A DNA stretch of 64,000 nt from NCBI RefSeq assembly GCF_051401765.1, contig NW_027480494.1:62001-126000 (forward strand), in the 5' to 3' direction. Shown here in pieces: positions 1 through 11,900 of the stretch (positions are counted from its first letter, which is position 1; each line of letters begins with the position of its first letter). The stretch is from Calliopsis andreniformis. Taxonomy: Eukaryota; Arthropoda; Insecta; Hymenoptera; Andrenidae. The notes beneath the pieces are model-generated. The model did no database searches and was not told the DNA's origin. It saw nothing but the letters and a program-made list of their open reading frames with translations. The position numbers and the translations under genes were made by a program.

Positions 1-3000
1 ATAGCAGCCATAGTAGACACAGCCATAGCCATAGCAGCCATAGCCATAGTCATATCAGGCATAGCCGCAGCCATAGCAGCCATAGCCATAGCCATAGCAG
101 CCATAACCACAGCCATAGCAGCCATAGCCATAGCCATAGCAGCCATAGCCATAGCCATAGCAGCCATAGCCATAGGCGTAGCAGCCATAGCAGCCATAGC
201 GATAGCCATAGCAGCCATAGGCATACTCATAGCAGCCGGAGCCAGAGCCACAGCAGCCGTAGGCATAGCCATAGCCTTAGCAGCCATAGCCATAGACATA
301 GCCATAGCCGCCAAAACCATAGCCGTAGCCATAGCCATAGCAGCCATAGCCATAGCCATAGCAGCCATAGCCATAGCCATAGCAGACATAGCCACAGCCA
401 TAGCAGCCATAGCCATAACCATAGCAGCCATAGCCATAGCCATAGCAGACATAACCACAGCCATAGCAGCCATAGCCATAGCCATAGCTGCCATAGGCAT
501 GGCCATAGTAGCCAAAGCCATAGCCATAGCAGCCATAGCCATAGACATAGCCATAGCATCCATAGCCATAGCCATAGCCATGGCCATAGCAGCCATAGCC
601 ATACCCATAGCAGCCATAGCCATAGCCATAGCAGTCATAGCCATAGCCATAGCCATAGCCATAGCCATAGCAGCCATAGCCATAGCCGATGCAGCCATAG
701 CCATAGCCATAGCAGCCATAGCCATCGCCATAGCCTTAGCAGCCATAGACATAATCATAGCCATAGCAGCCATAGCCATAGCCACAGCAGCCACAGCCAT
801 GGCCATAGTAGCCAAAGCCATAGCCATGGCCATAGTAGCCAAAGCCATAGCCATTGCAGCCATAGCCATAGACATAGCCATAGCCGCCATAACCATAGCC
901 GTAGCCATAGCCATAGCAGCCATAGCCATAGCCATAGCAGCCATACCAATGGCCATAGTAGCCAAAGCCGTAGGCATAGCAGCCATAGCCATAGCCATAT
1001 CCATAGCGGCCATAGCCATAGCCATAGCAGTCATAGCCATAGCCATAGCCATAGCAGCCACAGCCATAGCCATAGCCATAGCCATAGCAGCCATAGCCAT
1101 AGCCATAGCAGCCATAGCCATAGCCATAGCAGACATAGCCACAGCCATAGCAGTCATAGCTATAGCCATAGCTGCCATAGGCATAGCCATACCCATAGCA
1201 GCCATAGACATAGCCATAGCAGTCATAGCCATAGCCACAGCTATAGCCATAGCAGCCATAGCCATAGCCATAGCAGCCATAGCCATAGCCATAGCAGCCA
1301 TAGCAATAGCCATAGCAGCCATAACCACAGCCATAGCAGCCATAGCCATAGCCATAGCAGCCATAGCCATAGCCATAGCAGTCATAGCCATATCCATAGC
1401 AGCCAGAGCCATAGCAGCCAGAGCCAGAGCCACAGCAGCCGTTGACATAGCCATAGCCTTAGGAGCCATAGACATAACCATAGCCATAGCAGCCATAGCC
1501 ATAGCCATAGCCGCCACAGCCATGGCCATAGTATCCAAAACCATAGCCATAGCAGCCATAGCCAAAGACATAGCCATAGCAGCCATAGCCATAGCCATAG
1601 CCATAGCCATAGCAGCCATAGCCATAGCCATAGCAGACATAGCCATAGCCATAGCCATAGCAGCCGTATCCATAGCCATAGTAGCCATAGCAATAGCCAT
1701 AGCACCCATAGTCGCCATAGCCATAACCTTAGCAGCCATAGCCATAGCCATAGCAGACATAGCCATAGCCATAGCCATAGCAGCCGTATCCATAGCCATA
1801 GTAGCCATAGCCATAGCCATAGCAGCCATAGCCGCCATAGCTATAGCCATAGCAGCCATAGTAGACACAGCCATAGCCATAGCAGCCATAGCCATAGTCA
1901 TATCAGGCATAGCCGCAGCCATAGCAGCCATAGCCATAGCCATAGCAGCCATAACCACAGCCATAGCAGCCATAGCCATAGCCATAGCAGCCATAGCCAT
2001 AGCCATAGCAGCCATAGCCATAGGCGTAGCAGCCATAGCAGCCATAGCGATAGCCATAGCAGCCATAGGCATACTCATAGCAGCCGGAGCCAGAGCCACA
2101 GCAGCCGTAGGCATAGCCATAGCCTTAGCAGCCATAGCCATAGACATAGCCATAGCCGCCAAAACCATAGCCGTAGCCATAGCCATAGCAGCCATAGCCA
2201 TAGCCATAGCAGCCATAGCCATAGCCATAGCAGACATAGCCACAGCCATAGCAGCCATAGCCATGGCCATAGCAGCCATAGCCATACCCATAGCAGCCAT
2301 AGCCATAGCCATAGCAGTCATAGCCATAGCCATAGCCATAGCCATAGCCATAGCAGCCGTAGCCATAGCCGATGCAGCCATAGCCATAGCCATAGCAGCC
2401 ATAGCCATCGCCATAGCCTTAGCAGCAATAGCTATAGTCATAGCCATAGCCATAGCAGCTATAGCCATAGCCATAGCCATAGCAGCCATTGCCATAGCCA
2501 TAGCAGCCATAACCACAGCCATAGCGGCCATAGCCATATCCATAGCAGCCAGAGCCATAGCAGCCAGAGCCAGAGCCACAGCAGCCGTAGACATAGCCAT
2601 AGCCTTAGCAGCCATAGACATAATCATAGCCATAGCAGCCATAGCCATAGCCACAGCTGCCACAGCCATGGCCATAGTAGCCAAAGCCATAGCCATGGCC
2701 ATAGTAGCCAAAGCCATAGCCATTGCAGCCATAGCCATAGACATAGCCATAGCCGCCAAAACCATAGCCGTAGCCATAGCCATAGCAGCCATAGCCATAG
2801 CCATAGCAGCCATACCAATGGCCATAGTAGCCAAAGCCGTAGGCATAGCAGCCATAGCCATAGCCATATCCATAGCGGCCATAGCCATAGCCATAGCAGT
2901 CATAGCCATAGCCATAGCCATAGCAGCCACAGCCATAGCCATAGCCATAGCCATAGCAGCCATAGCCATAGCCATAGCAGCCATAGCCATAGCCATAGCA

Positions 3001-3110
3001 GACATAGCCACAGCCATAGCAGCCATAGCCATAGCCATAGCTGCCATAGGCTCAGCCATACCCATAGCAGCCATAGACATAGCCATAGCAGTCATAGCCA
3101 TAGCCATAGC
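1..3110. repeat. 1.85-kb higher-order dimer (copies at 1 and 1849)
   Basis: Bases 1-412 recur at 1849-2260 with an offset of 1848 bp, which is 88 units of 21 bp. The shared diagnostic variants include GTAGACACAG (13 and 1861), CATATCAGG (51 and 1899), ATACTCATAG, and CCGCCAAAACC (308 and 2156). Beyond the first divergence the two copies stay colinear with an offset of about 1869, one extra 21-mer. Example: the AGCCAAAGCC variants near 830 and near 2700. Differences include ATAACC against ATGGCC near 413/2261 and a GCTCAGCC variant near 3050. Inference: a tandem duplication followed by small unit-length changes. Confidence 0.9.
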
Positions 3111-3229
3111 TATAGCCATAGCAGCCATAGCCATAGCCATAGCAGCCATAGCCATAGCCATAGCAGCCATAGCAATAGCCATAGCAGCCATAACCACAGC
3201 CATAGCAGCCATAGCCATAGCCATAGCAG

Positions 3230-5480
3230 CCATAGCCATAGCCATAGCAGTCATAGCCATAGACATAGCCATAGCAGCTATAGCCATAGCCATAGCCATA
3301 GCAGACATAGCCATAGCCATAGCAGCCATAGCCATAGCCATACCAATAGCAGCCATAGCCATAGCCATAGCAATCATGGCCATAGCCAGAGACAAAGCAG
3401 CCATAGTCATAGCCACAGCCACAGCAGCCATAGCCATACCCATAGCAGCCATAGCCATAGCCATAGCAGACATAACCACAGCCATAGCAGCCATAGCCAT
3501 AGCCATAGCTGCCATAGGCATGGCCATAGTAGCCAAAGCCATAGCCATAGCAGCCATAACCATAGCCATAGCAGCCATAGCGATAGCCATAGCAGCCGTA
3601 GGCAGAGCCATAGCAGCCATAGCTATATCCATAGTAGACACACACATAGCCACAGACATAGCAGCCATAATCATAGCCATAGCCATAGCAGCCAATGCCA
3701 TAGCCATAGCCATAGCAGCTGTAGCCACTGCCAAAGCGGCCATAGCCATAGCCACAGCAGCCTTAGCCATAGCCATAGCCACAGCAGCCATAGCCATAGC
3801 AGCCGCAGCCATAGCCACAGCCATAGCAGCCATAGCCATAACCATAGCAGCCATAGCCATAGCAGACATAACCACAGCCATAGCAGCCATAGCCACAGCC
3901 ATAGCAGACATAGCCATAGCCATAGCAGCCATAGCCATAGACATAGCCATAGCATCCATAGCCATAGCCATAGCCATGGCCATAGCAGCCATAGCCATAC
4001 CCATAGCAGCCATAGCCATAGCCATAGCAATCATAGCCATAGCCATAGCCATAGCCATAGCCATAGCCATAGCAGCCATAGCCATAGCCGATGCAGCCAT
4101 AGCCATAGCCATAGCAGCCATAGCCGTAGCCATAGCAGCCATAGCCATAGCCAATGCAGCCATAACCATAGCCATAGCATCCATAGCGGTAGCCATGGCA
4201 GCCGTAGGCAGAGCCATAGCAACCATAGCTATATCCATAGCAGACACACACATAGCCACAGCCATAGCAGCCATAATCATAGCCATAGCCATAGCAGCCA
4301 ATGCCATAGCCATAGCCATAGCAGCTGTAGCCATTGCCAAAGCGGCCATAGCCATAGCCATAGCAGCCATAGCAATAGCCATAGCAGCCATAACCACAGC
4401 CATAGCAGCCATAGCCATAGCCATAGCAGCCATAGCCATAGCCATAGCAGTCATAGCCATAGACATAGCCATAGCAGCTATAGCCATAGCCATAGCCATA
4501 GCAGACATAGCCATAGCCATAGCAGCCATAGCCATAACCATACCCATAGCAGCCATAGCCATAGCCATAGCAATCATGGCCATAGCCAGAGACAAAGCAG
4601 CCATAGCCATAGCCACAGCCATAGCAGCCATAGCCATAACCATAGCAGCCATAGCCATAGCCATAGCAGACATAACCACAGCCATAGCAGCCATAGCCAT
4701 AGCCATAGCTGCCATAGGCATGGCCATAGTAGCCAAAGCCATAGCCATAGCAGCCATAGCCATAGACATAGCAGTCATAGCCATAGCCATAGCTATAGCC
4801 ATAGCCATAGCAGCCATAGCCATAGCCGATGCAGCCATAGCCATAGCCATAGCAGCCATAGCCGTAGCCATAGCAGCCACAGCCATAGCCAATGCAGCCA
4901 TAACCATAGCCATAGCATCCATAGCGATAGCCATAGCAGCTGTAGCCATTGCCAAAGCGGCCATAGCCATAGCCACAGCAGCCTTAGCCATAGCCATACC
5001 CATAGCAGACATAGCCATAGCCATAGCCATAGCAGCCTTGGCCGTAGCCATAGTCATAGCAGACATAGCCATAGCCATAGCCATAGCAGCCATAGCCATA
5101 GCCATAGCAGCCGTAGCCATAGCAGCCGCAGCCATAGCCATAGCCATAGCAGCCATTGCCATAGCCATTGCAGCCATAACCACAGCCATAGCAGCCATAG
5201 CCATAGCCATAGCAGCCATAGGCATATCCATAGCAGCGAGAGCCAGAGCCGCAGTAGCCGTAGAGATAGCCATATCCTTAGCAGCCATAGACATAACCAT
5301 AGCCATAGCAGCCATAGCTATAGCCATAGCTGCCATAGCCATGGCCATAGTAGCCAAAGCCATAGCCATAGCAGCCATAGCCATAGACATAGACATAGCC
5401 ATAGCAGCCATAGCCATAGCCATAGCCATAGCCATAGCAGTCATAGGCATACCCATAGCAGCCGGAGCCAGTGCCACAGC
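3230..5480. repeat. Mosaic block carrying the first two punctuation modules
   Basis: Contains GACACACACAT modules at 3637 (T type) and 4243 (C type), 606 bp apart. The same 606-bp spacing recurs at 11452/12058 and 16979/17585. Sub-blocks have relatives elsewhere: about 3925-4507 recurs at about 8182-8764 (offset 4257), and about 4880-5470 recurs at about 8780-9440 (offset 3897, fixed by GCCTTGGCC at 5035 and 8932). The variant GCCAGAGACAAAGC occurs near 3386 and 4586. From about 5480 to 6300 there is only hexamer/nonamer background with the CTTAGCATTC variant near 5502. Confidence 0.82.
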
Positions 5481-6607
5481 AGCCGTAGACATAGCCATAG
5501 CCTTAGCATTCATAGCCATAACCATAGCCACAGCAGCCATAGCCATAGCCATAGCAGTCATAGCTATAGCCATAGCCATAGCAGCCATAGCCATAGCCAT
5601 AGCCATAGCAGCCATAGCCATAGGCATAGCAGACATAGCCATAGCCATACCCATAGCAGCAATAGCCATAGCCACAGCCGTCATAGCCATAGCCACAGCC
5701 ATAGCAGCCATAGCCATAGCCATAGCCATAGCAGCCATAGCCATAGCCATAGCAGCCATAGCAATAGCCATAGCAGCCATAACCACAGCCATAGCAGCCA
5801 TAGCCATAGCCATAGCAGCCATAGCCATAGCCATAGCAGCCAGAGCCAGAGCCACAGCAGCCGTAGACATAGCCATAGCCTTGGCAGCCATAGACATAAC
5901 CATGGCCATAGCAGCCATAGCCATAGCCATAGCAGCCATAGCCATAGCCATAGCAGCCGTAGCGATAGCCATAGCAGCCATAGGCATACCCATAGCAGCC
6001 GGAGCCAGAGCCACTGCAGCCGTAGACATAGCCATAGCCTTAGCAGGCATAGCCATAGCCATATCCATAGCGGCCATAGCCATAGCCATAGCAGTCATAG
6101 CTATAGCCATAGCCATAGCAGCCATGGCCATAGCCATAGCCATAGCAGCCATAGCCATAGCAGCCATGGCCATAGCCATAGCCATAGCAGCCATAGCCAT
6201 AGCCATAGCAGCCATAGCCATAGCCATAGCAGCCATAACCATAGCCATAGCAGCCATAGCGATAGCCATAGCAGCCGTAGGCAGAGCCATAGCAGCCATA
6301 GCTATATCCATAGTAGACACACACATACACACAGGCATAGCAGCCATAATCATAGCCATAGCCATAGCAGCCAATGCCATAGCCATAGCCATAGCAGCTG
6401 TAGCCACTGCCAAAGCGGCCATAGCCATAGCCACAGCAGCCATAGCCATAGCCATAGCCACAGCAGCCATAGCCATAGCAGCCGCAGCCATAGCCACAGC
6501 CATAGCAGCCATAGCGATAACCATAGCAGCCATAGCCATAGCAGACATAACCACAGCCATAGCAGCCATAGCCACAGCCATAGCAGCCATAGCCATAGCC
6601 ATAGCAG

Positions 6608-7062
6608 CCAGAGGCAGAGCCACAGCAGCCGTAGACATAGCCATAGCCTTAGGAGCCATAGACATAACCATAGCCATAGCAGCCATAGCCATAGCCATAG
6701 CCGCCACAGCCATGGCCATAGTATCCAAAACCATAGCCATAGCAGCCATAGCCAAAGACATAGCCATAGCAGCCATAGCCATAACCATAGCAGCCATAGC
6801 CATAGCAGACATAACCACAGCCATAGCAGCCATAGCCATAGCCATAGCAGACATAGCCATAGCCATAGCCATAGCAGCCGTATCCATAGCCATAGTAGCC
6901 ATAGCAATAGCCATAGCACCCATAGTCGCCATAGCCATAACCTTAGCAGCCATAGCCATAGCCATAGCAGACATAGCCATAGCCATAGCCATAGCAGCCG
7001 TATCCATAGCCATAGTAGCCATAGCCATAGCCATAGCAGCCATAGCCGCCATAGCTATAGCC
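6608..7062. repeat. Copy of the 1.42-1.85 kb block (offset about 5190-5214)
   Basis: The CCTTAGGAGCC variant at 6647 matches that at 1457 (offset 5190). It is followed in both places by the GTATCCAAAACC variant, the CCGTATCCATAGCC pair and AGCACCCATAGTCGCC. By 7075 the offset has grown to 5214 through insertion of a short piece carrying ATAACCATAGCAGCC and AGACATAACC near 6780-6830. Together with 7063-7645 it forms one contiguous relocated block of about 1 kb. Confidence 0.82.
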
Positions 7063-7645
7063 ATAGCAGCCATAGTAGACACAGCCATAGCCATAGCAGC
7101 CATAGCCATAGTCATATCAGGCATAGCCGCAGCCATAGCAGCCATAGCCATAGCCATAGCAGCCATAACCACAGCCATAGCAGCCATAGCCATAGCCATA
7201 GCAGCCATAGCCATAGCCATAGCAGCCATAGCCATAGGCGTAGCAGCCATAGCAGCCATAGCGATAGCCATAGCAGCCATAGGCATACTCATAGCAGCCG
7301 GAGCCAGAGCCACAGCAGCCGTAGGCATAGCCATAGCCTTAGCAGCCATAGCCATAGACATAGCCATAGCCGCCAAAACCATAGCCGTAGCCATAGCCAT
7401 GGCAGCCATAGCCATAGCCATAGCAGCCATAGCCATAGCCATAGCAGACATAGCCACAGCCATAGCAGCCATAGCCATAACCATAGCAGCCATAGCCATA
7501 GCCATAGCAGACATAACCACAGCCATAGCAGCCATAGCCATAGCCATAGCTGCCATAGGCATGGCCATAGTAGCCAAAGCCATAGCCGTAGCAGCCATAG
7601 CCATAGACATAGCCATAGCATCCATAGCCATAGCCATAGCCATAC
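7063..7645. repeat. Dispersed third copy of the window-start block (offset 7062)
   Basis: This stretch repeats bases 1-585 almost exactly at an offset of 7062 bp. It shares GTAGACACAG (13 and 7075), CATATCAGG (51 and 7113), the ATACTCATAG variant, and the sequence around GCCATAGGCATGGCC (near 490 and 7552). Its left part is equally close to 1849-2236 (offset 5214), so it descends from the same family. It differs by ATAGCC to GTAGCC near 7587 and loses about 27 bp near 7645. A fourth, shorter copy of the CATATCAGG part lies at 60426. Confidence 0.88.
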
Positions 7646-8931
7646 CCATAGCAGCCATAGCCATAGCCATAGCAGTCATAGCCATAGCCATAGCCATAGC
7701 CATAGCCATAGCAGCCATAGCCATAGCCGATGCAGCCATAGCCATAGCCATAGCAGCCATAGCCATAGCCATAGCAGCCATAGCCATAGCCATAGCAGCC
7801 ATAGCAATAGCCATAGCAGCCATAACCACAGCCATAGCAGCCATAGCCATAGCCATAGCAGCCATAGCCATAGCCATAGCAGTCATAGCCATAGACATAG
7901 CCATAGCAGCTATAGCCATAGCCATAGCCATAGCAGACATAGCCATAGCCATAGCAGCCATAGCCAAAGCCATACCCATAGCAGCCATAGCCATAGCCAT
8001 AGCAATCATGGCCATAGCCAGAGACAAAGCAGCCATAGTCATAGCCACAGCCATAGCAGCCATAGCCATACCCATACCAGCCATAGCCATAGCCATAGCA
8101 GACATAACCACAGCCATAGCAGCCATAGCCATAGCCATAGCTGCCATAGGCATGGCCATAGTAGCCAAAGCCATAGCCATAGCAGCCATAGCCATAGACA
8201 TAGCCATAGCATCCATAGCCATAGCCATAGCCATGGCCATAGCAGCCATAGCCATACCCATAGCAGCCATAGCCATAGCCATAGCAATCATAGCCATAGC
8301 CATAGCCATAGCCATAGCCATAGCCATAGCAGCCATAGCCATAGCCGATGCAGCCATAGCCATAGCCATAGCAGCCATAGCCGTAGCCATAGCAGCCATA
8401 GCCATAGCCAATGCAGCCATAACCATAGCCATAGCATCCATAGCGATAGCCATAGCAGCCGTAGGCAGAGCCATAGCAACCATAGCTATATCCATAGCAG
8501 ACACACACATAGCCACAGCCATAGCAGCCATAATCGTAGCCATAGCCATAGCAGCCAATGCCATAGCCATAGCCATAGCAGCTGTAGCCATTGCCAAAGC
8601 GGCCATAGCCATAGCCATAGCAGCCATAGCAATAGCCATAGCAGCCATAACCACAGCCATAGCAGCCATAGCCATAGCCATAGCAGCCATAGCCATAGCC
8701 ATAGCAGTCATAGCCATAGACATAGCCATAGCAGCTATAGCCATAGCCATAGCCATAGCAGACATAGCCATAGCCTTAGCAGCCATAATCATAGCCATAG
8801 CCATAGCAGCCAATGCCATAGCCATAGCCATAGCAGCTGTAGCCATTGCCAAAGCGGCCATAGCCATAGCCACAGCAGCCTTAGCCATAGCCATACCCAT
8901 AGCAGACATAGCCATAGCCATAGCCATAGCA
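7646..8931. repeat. Mosaic block, relative of 3.2-4.5 kb
   Basis: Its right part, about 8182-8764, repeats about 3925-4507 at a constant offset of 4257. It includes the C-type punctuation module at 8500 (counterpart 4243) and the AGCCAATGCC and GCCATTGCCAAAGCGG variants downstream. The left part carries GCCAGAGACAAAGC near 8018. At about 8773 the match to 4.5 kb ends abruptly at a GCCTTAGCAGCCATAATC join, and homology jumps to the 4.9-5.5 kb family. This is a visible recombination or deletion junction. Confidence 0.8.
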
Positions 8932-11900
8932 GCCTTGGCCGTAGCCATAGTCATAGCAGACATAGCCATAGCCATAGCCATAGCAGCCATAGCCATAGCC
9001 ATAGCAGCCGTAGCCATAGCAGCCGCAGCCATAGCCATAGCCATAGCAGCCATTGCCATAGCCATTGCAGCCATAACCACAGCCATAGCAGCCATAGCCA
9101 TAGCCATAGCAGCCATAGGCATATCCATAGCAGCGAGAGCCAGAGCCGCAGCAGCCGTAGAGATAGCCATATCCTTAGCAGCCATAGACATAACCATAGC
9201 CATAGCAGCCATAGCTATAGCCATAGCTGCCATAGCCATGGCCATAGTAGCCAAAGCCATAGCCATAGCAGCCATAGCCATAGACATAGACATAGCCATA
9301 GCAGCCATAGCCATAGCCATAGCCATAGCCATAGCAGCCATAGCCATAGCCGTAGCAGCCATAGCCATAGCCATAGCAGCCATAGCAGCCATAGCGATAG
9401 CCATAGCAGTCATAGGCATACCCATAGCAGCCGGAGCCAGAGCCACAGCAGCCGTAGACGTAGCCATAGCCTTAGCATTCATAGCCATAGCCATAGCCAT
9501 AGCCGTAGCAGCCATAGCCATAGCCATAGCAGCCATAGCCATAGCCATAGCAGCCATAGCCATAGCCAGAGCAGTCATAGCCACAGCCATAGCAGTCATG
9601 GCCATAGCCACAGCAGCCATAGCCATAGCCATAACAGCCATAGCCATAGCCAGAGCAGTCATAGCCACAGCCATAGCAGTCATGGCCATAGCCACAGCAG
9701 CCATAGGCATAGCCATACCCACAGCAGCCATAGCCATAGCCATAGCAGTCATAGCTATAGCCATAGCAGCCATAGCGATAGCCATAGCAGCCATAGCCAT
9801 AGCCATAGCAGTCATAGCCATAGCCATAGCCATAACAGCCATAGCCATAGCAGCCATAGCCATAGCCATAGCCATAGCCGTAGCAGCCATAGCCATAGCC
9901 ATAGCAGCCATAGCCATAGCCATAGCAGCCATAGCCATAGCCAGAGCAGTCATAGCCACAGCCATAGCAGTCATGGCCATAGCCACAGCAGCCATAGGCA
10001 TAACCATACCCACAGCAGCCATAGACATAGCCATAGCAGTCATAGCTATAGCCATAGCCATAGCAGTCATAGCCATAGCCATAGCCATAGCAGCCATAGC
10101 CATAGCCATAGCAGACATAGCCATAGCCATACCCATAGCAGCCATAGCCATAGCCATAGCCGTCATAGCGATAGCCACAGCCATAGCAGCCATAGCCATA
10201 GCCATAGCCATAGCAGCCATAGCCATAGCCATAGCAGCCATAGCAATAGCCATAGCAGCCATAACCACAGCCATAGCAGCCATAGCCATAGCCATAGCAG
10301 CCATAGCCATAGCCATAGCAGCCAGAGCCAGAGCCACAGCAGCCGTAGACATAGCCATAGCCTTGGCAGCCATAGACATAACCATGGCCATAGCAGCCAT
10401 AGCCATAGCCATAGCAGCCATAGCCATAGCCATAGCAGCCGTAGCGATAGCCATAGCAGCCATAGGCATACCCATAGCAGCCGGAGCCAGAGCCACTGCA
10501 GCCGTAGACATAGCCATAGCCTTAGCAGGCATAGCCATAGCCATAGCCATAGCAGCCATAGCCATAGCCATAGCAGCCATACCAATGGCCATAGTAGCCA
10601 AAGCCGTAGCCAAAGCAGCCATAGCCATAGCCATATCCATAGCGGCCATAGCCATAGCCATAGCAGTCATAGCCATAGCCATAGCCATAGCAGCCATGGC
10701 CATAGCCATAGCCATAGCAGCCATAGCCATAGCCATAGCAGCCATAGCCATAGCCATAGCAGACATAGCCACAGCCATAGCAGCCATAGTCATAGCCATA
10801 GCTGCCATAGGCATAGCCATACCCATAGCAGCCATAGACATAGCCATAGCAGTCATAGCCATAGCCATAGCCATAACAGCCATAGCCATAGCCATAGCCA
10901 TAGCAGCCATAGCCATAGCCATAGCAGCCATAGCAATAGCCATAGCAGCCATAACCACAGCCATAGCAGCCATAGCCATAGCCATAGCAGTTATAGCCAT
11001 AGACATAGCCATAGCAGCCATAGCCATAGCCATAGCCATAGCAGACATAGCCATAGCCATAGCAGCCATAGCCATAGCCAAACCCATAGCAGCCATAACC
11101 ACAGCCATAGCAGCCATAGCCATAGCCATAGCAGCCATAGCCATAGCCATAGCAGTTATAGCCATAGACATAGCCATAGCAGCCATAGCCATAGCCGTAG
11201 CCATAGCAGACATAGCGATAGCCGTAGCAGCCGTAGTCATAGCCATAGCCTTAGCAGCCATACACAGAACCATAGCCATAGCAGCCATAGCCATAGCCAT
11301 AGCAGCCATAGTCACAGCCATAGCAGCCATAGCCACAGCCGTAGCAGCCATAGCCATAGCCATAGCAGCCATAACCATAGCCATAGCAGCCATAGCGATA
11401 GCCATAGCAGCCGTAGGCAGAGCCATAGCAGCCATAGCTATATCCATAGTAGACACACACATAGCCACAGACATAGCAGCCATAATCATAGCCATAGCCA
11501 TAGCAGCCAATGCCATAGCCATAGCCATAGCAGCTGTAGCCACTGCCAAAGCGGCCATAGCCATAGCCACAGCAGCCTTAGCCATAGCCATAGACACAGC
11601 AGCCATAGCCATAGCAGCCGCAGCCATAGCCACAGCCATAGCAGCCATAGCCATAACCATAGCAGCCATAGCCATAGCAGACATAACCACAGCCATAGCA
11701 GCCATAGCCACAGCCATAGCAGCCATAGCCATAGCCATAGCAGACATAGCCATAGACATAGCCATAGCATCCATAGCCATAGCCATAGCCATGGCCATAG
11801 CAGCCATAGCCATACCCATAGCAGCCATAGCCATAGCCATAGCAATCATAGCCATAGCCATAGCCATAGCCATAGCCATAGCCATAGCAGCCATAGCCAT

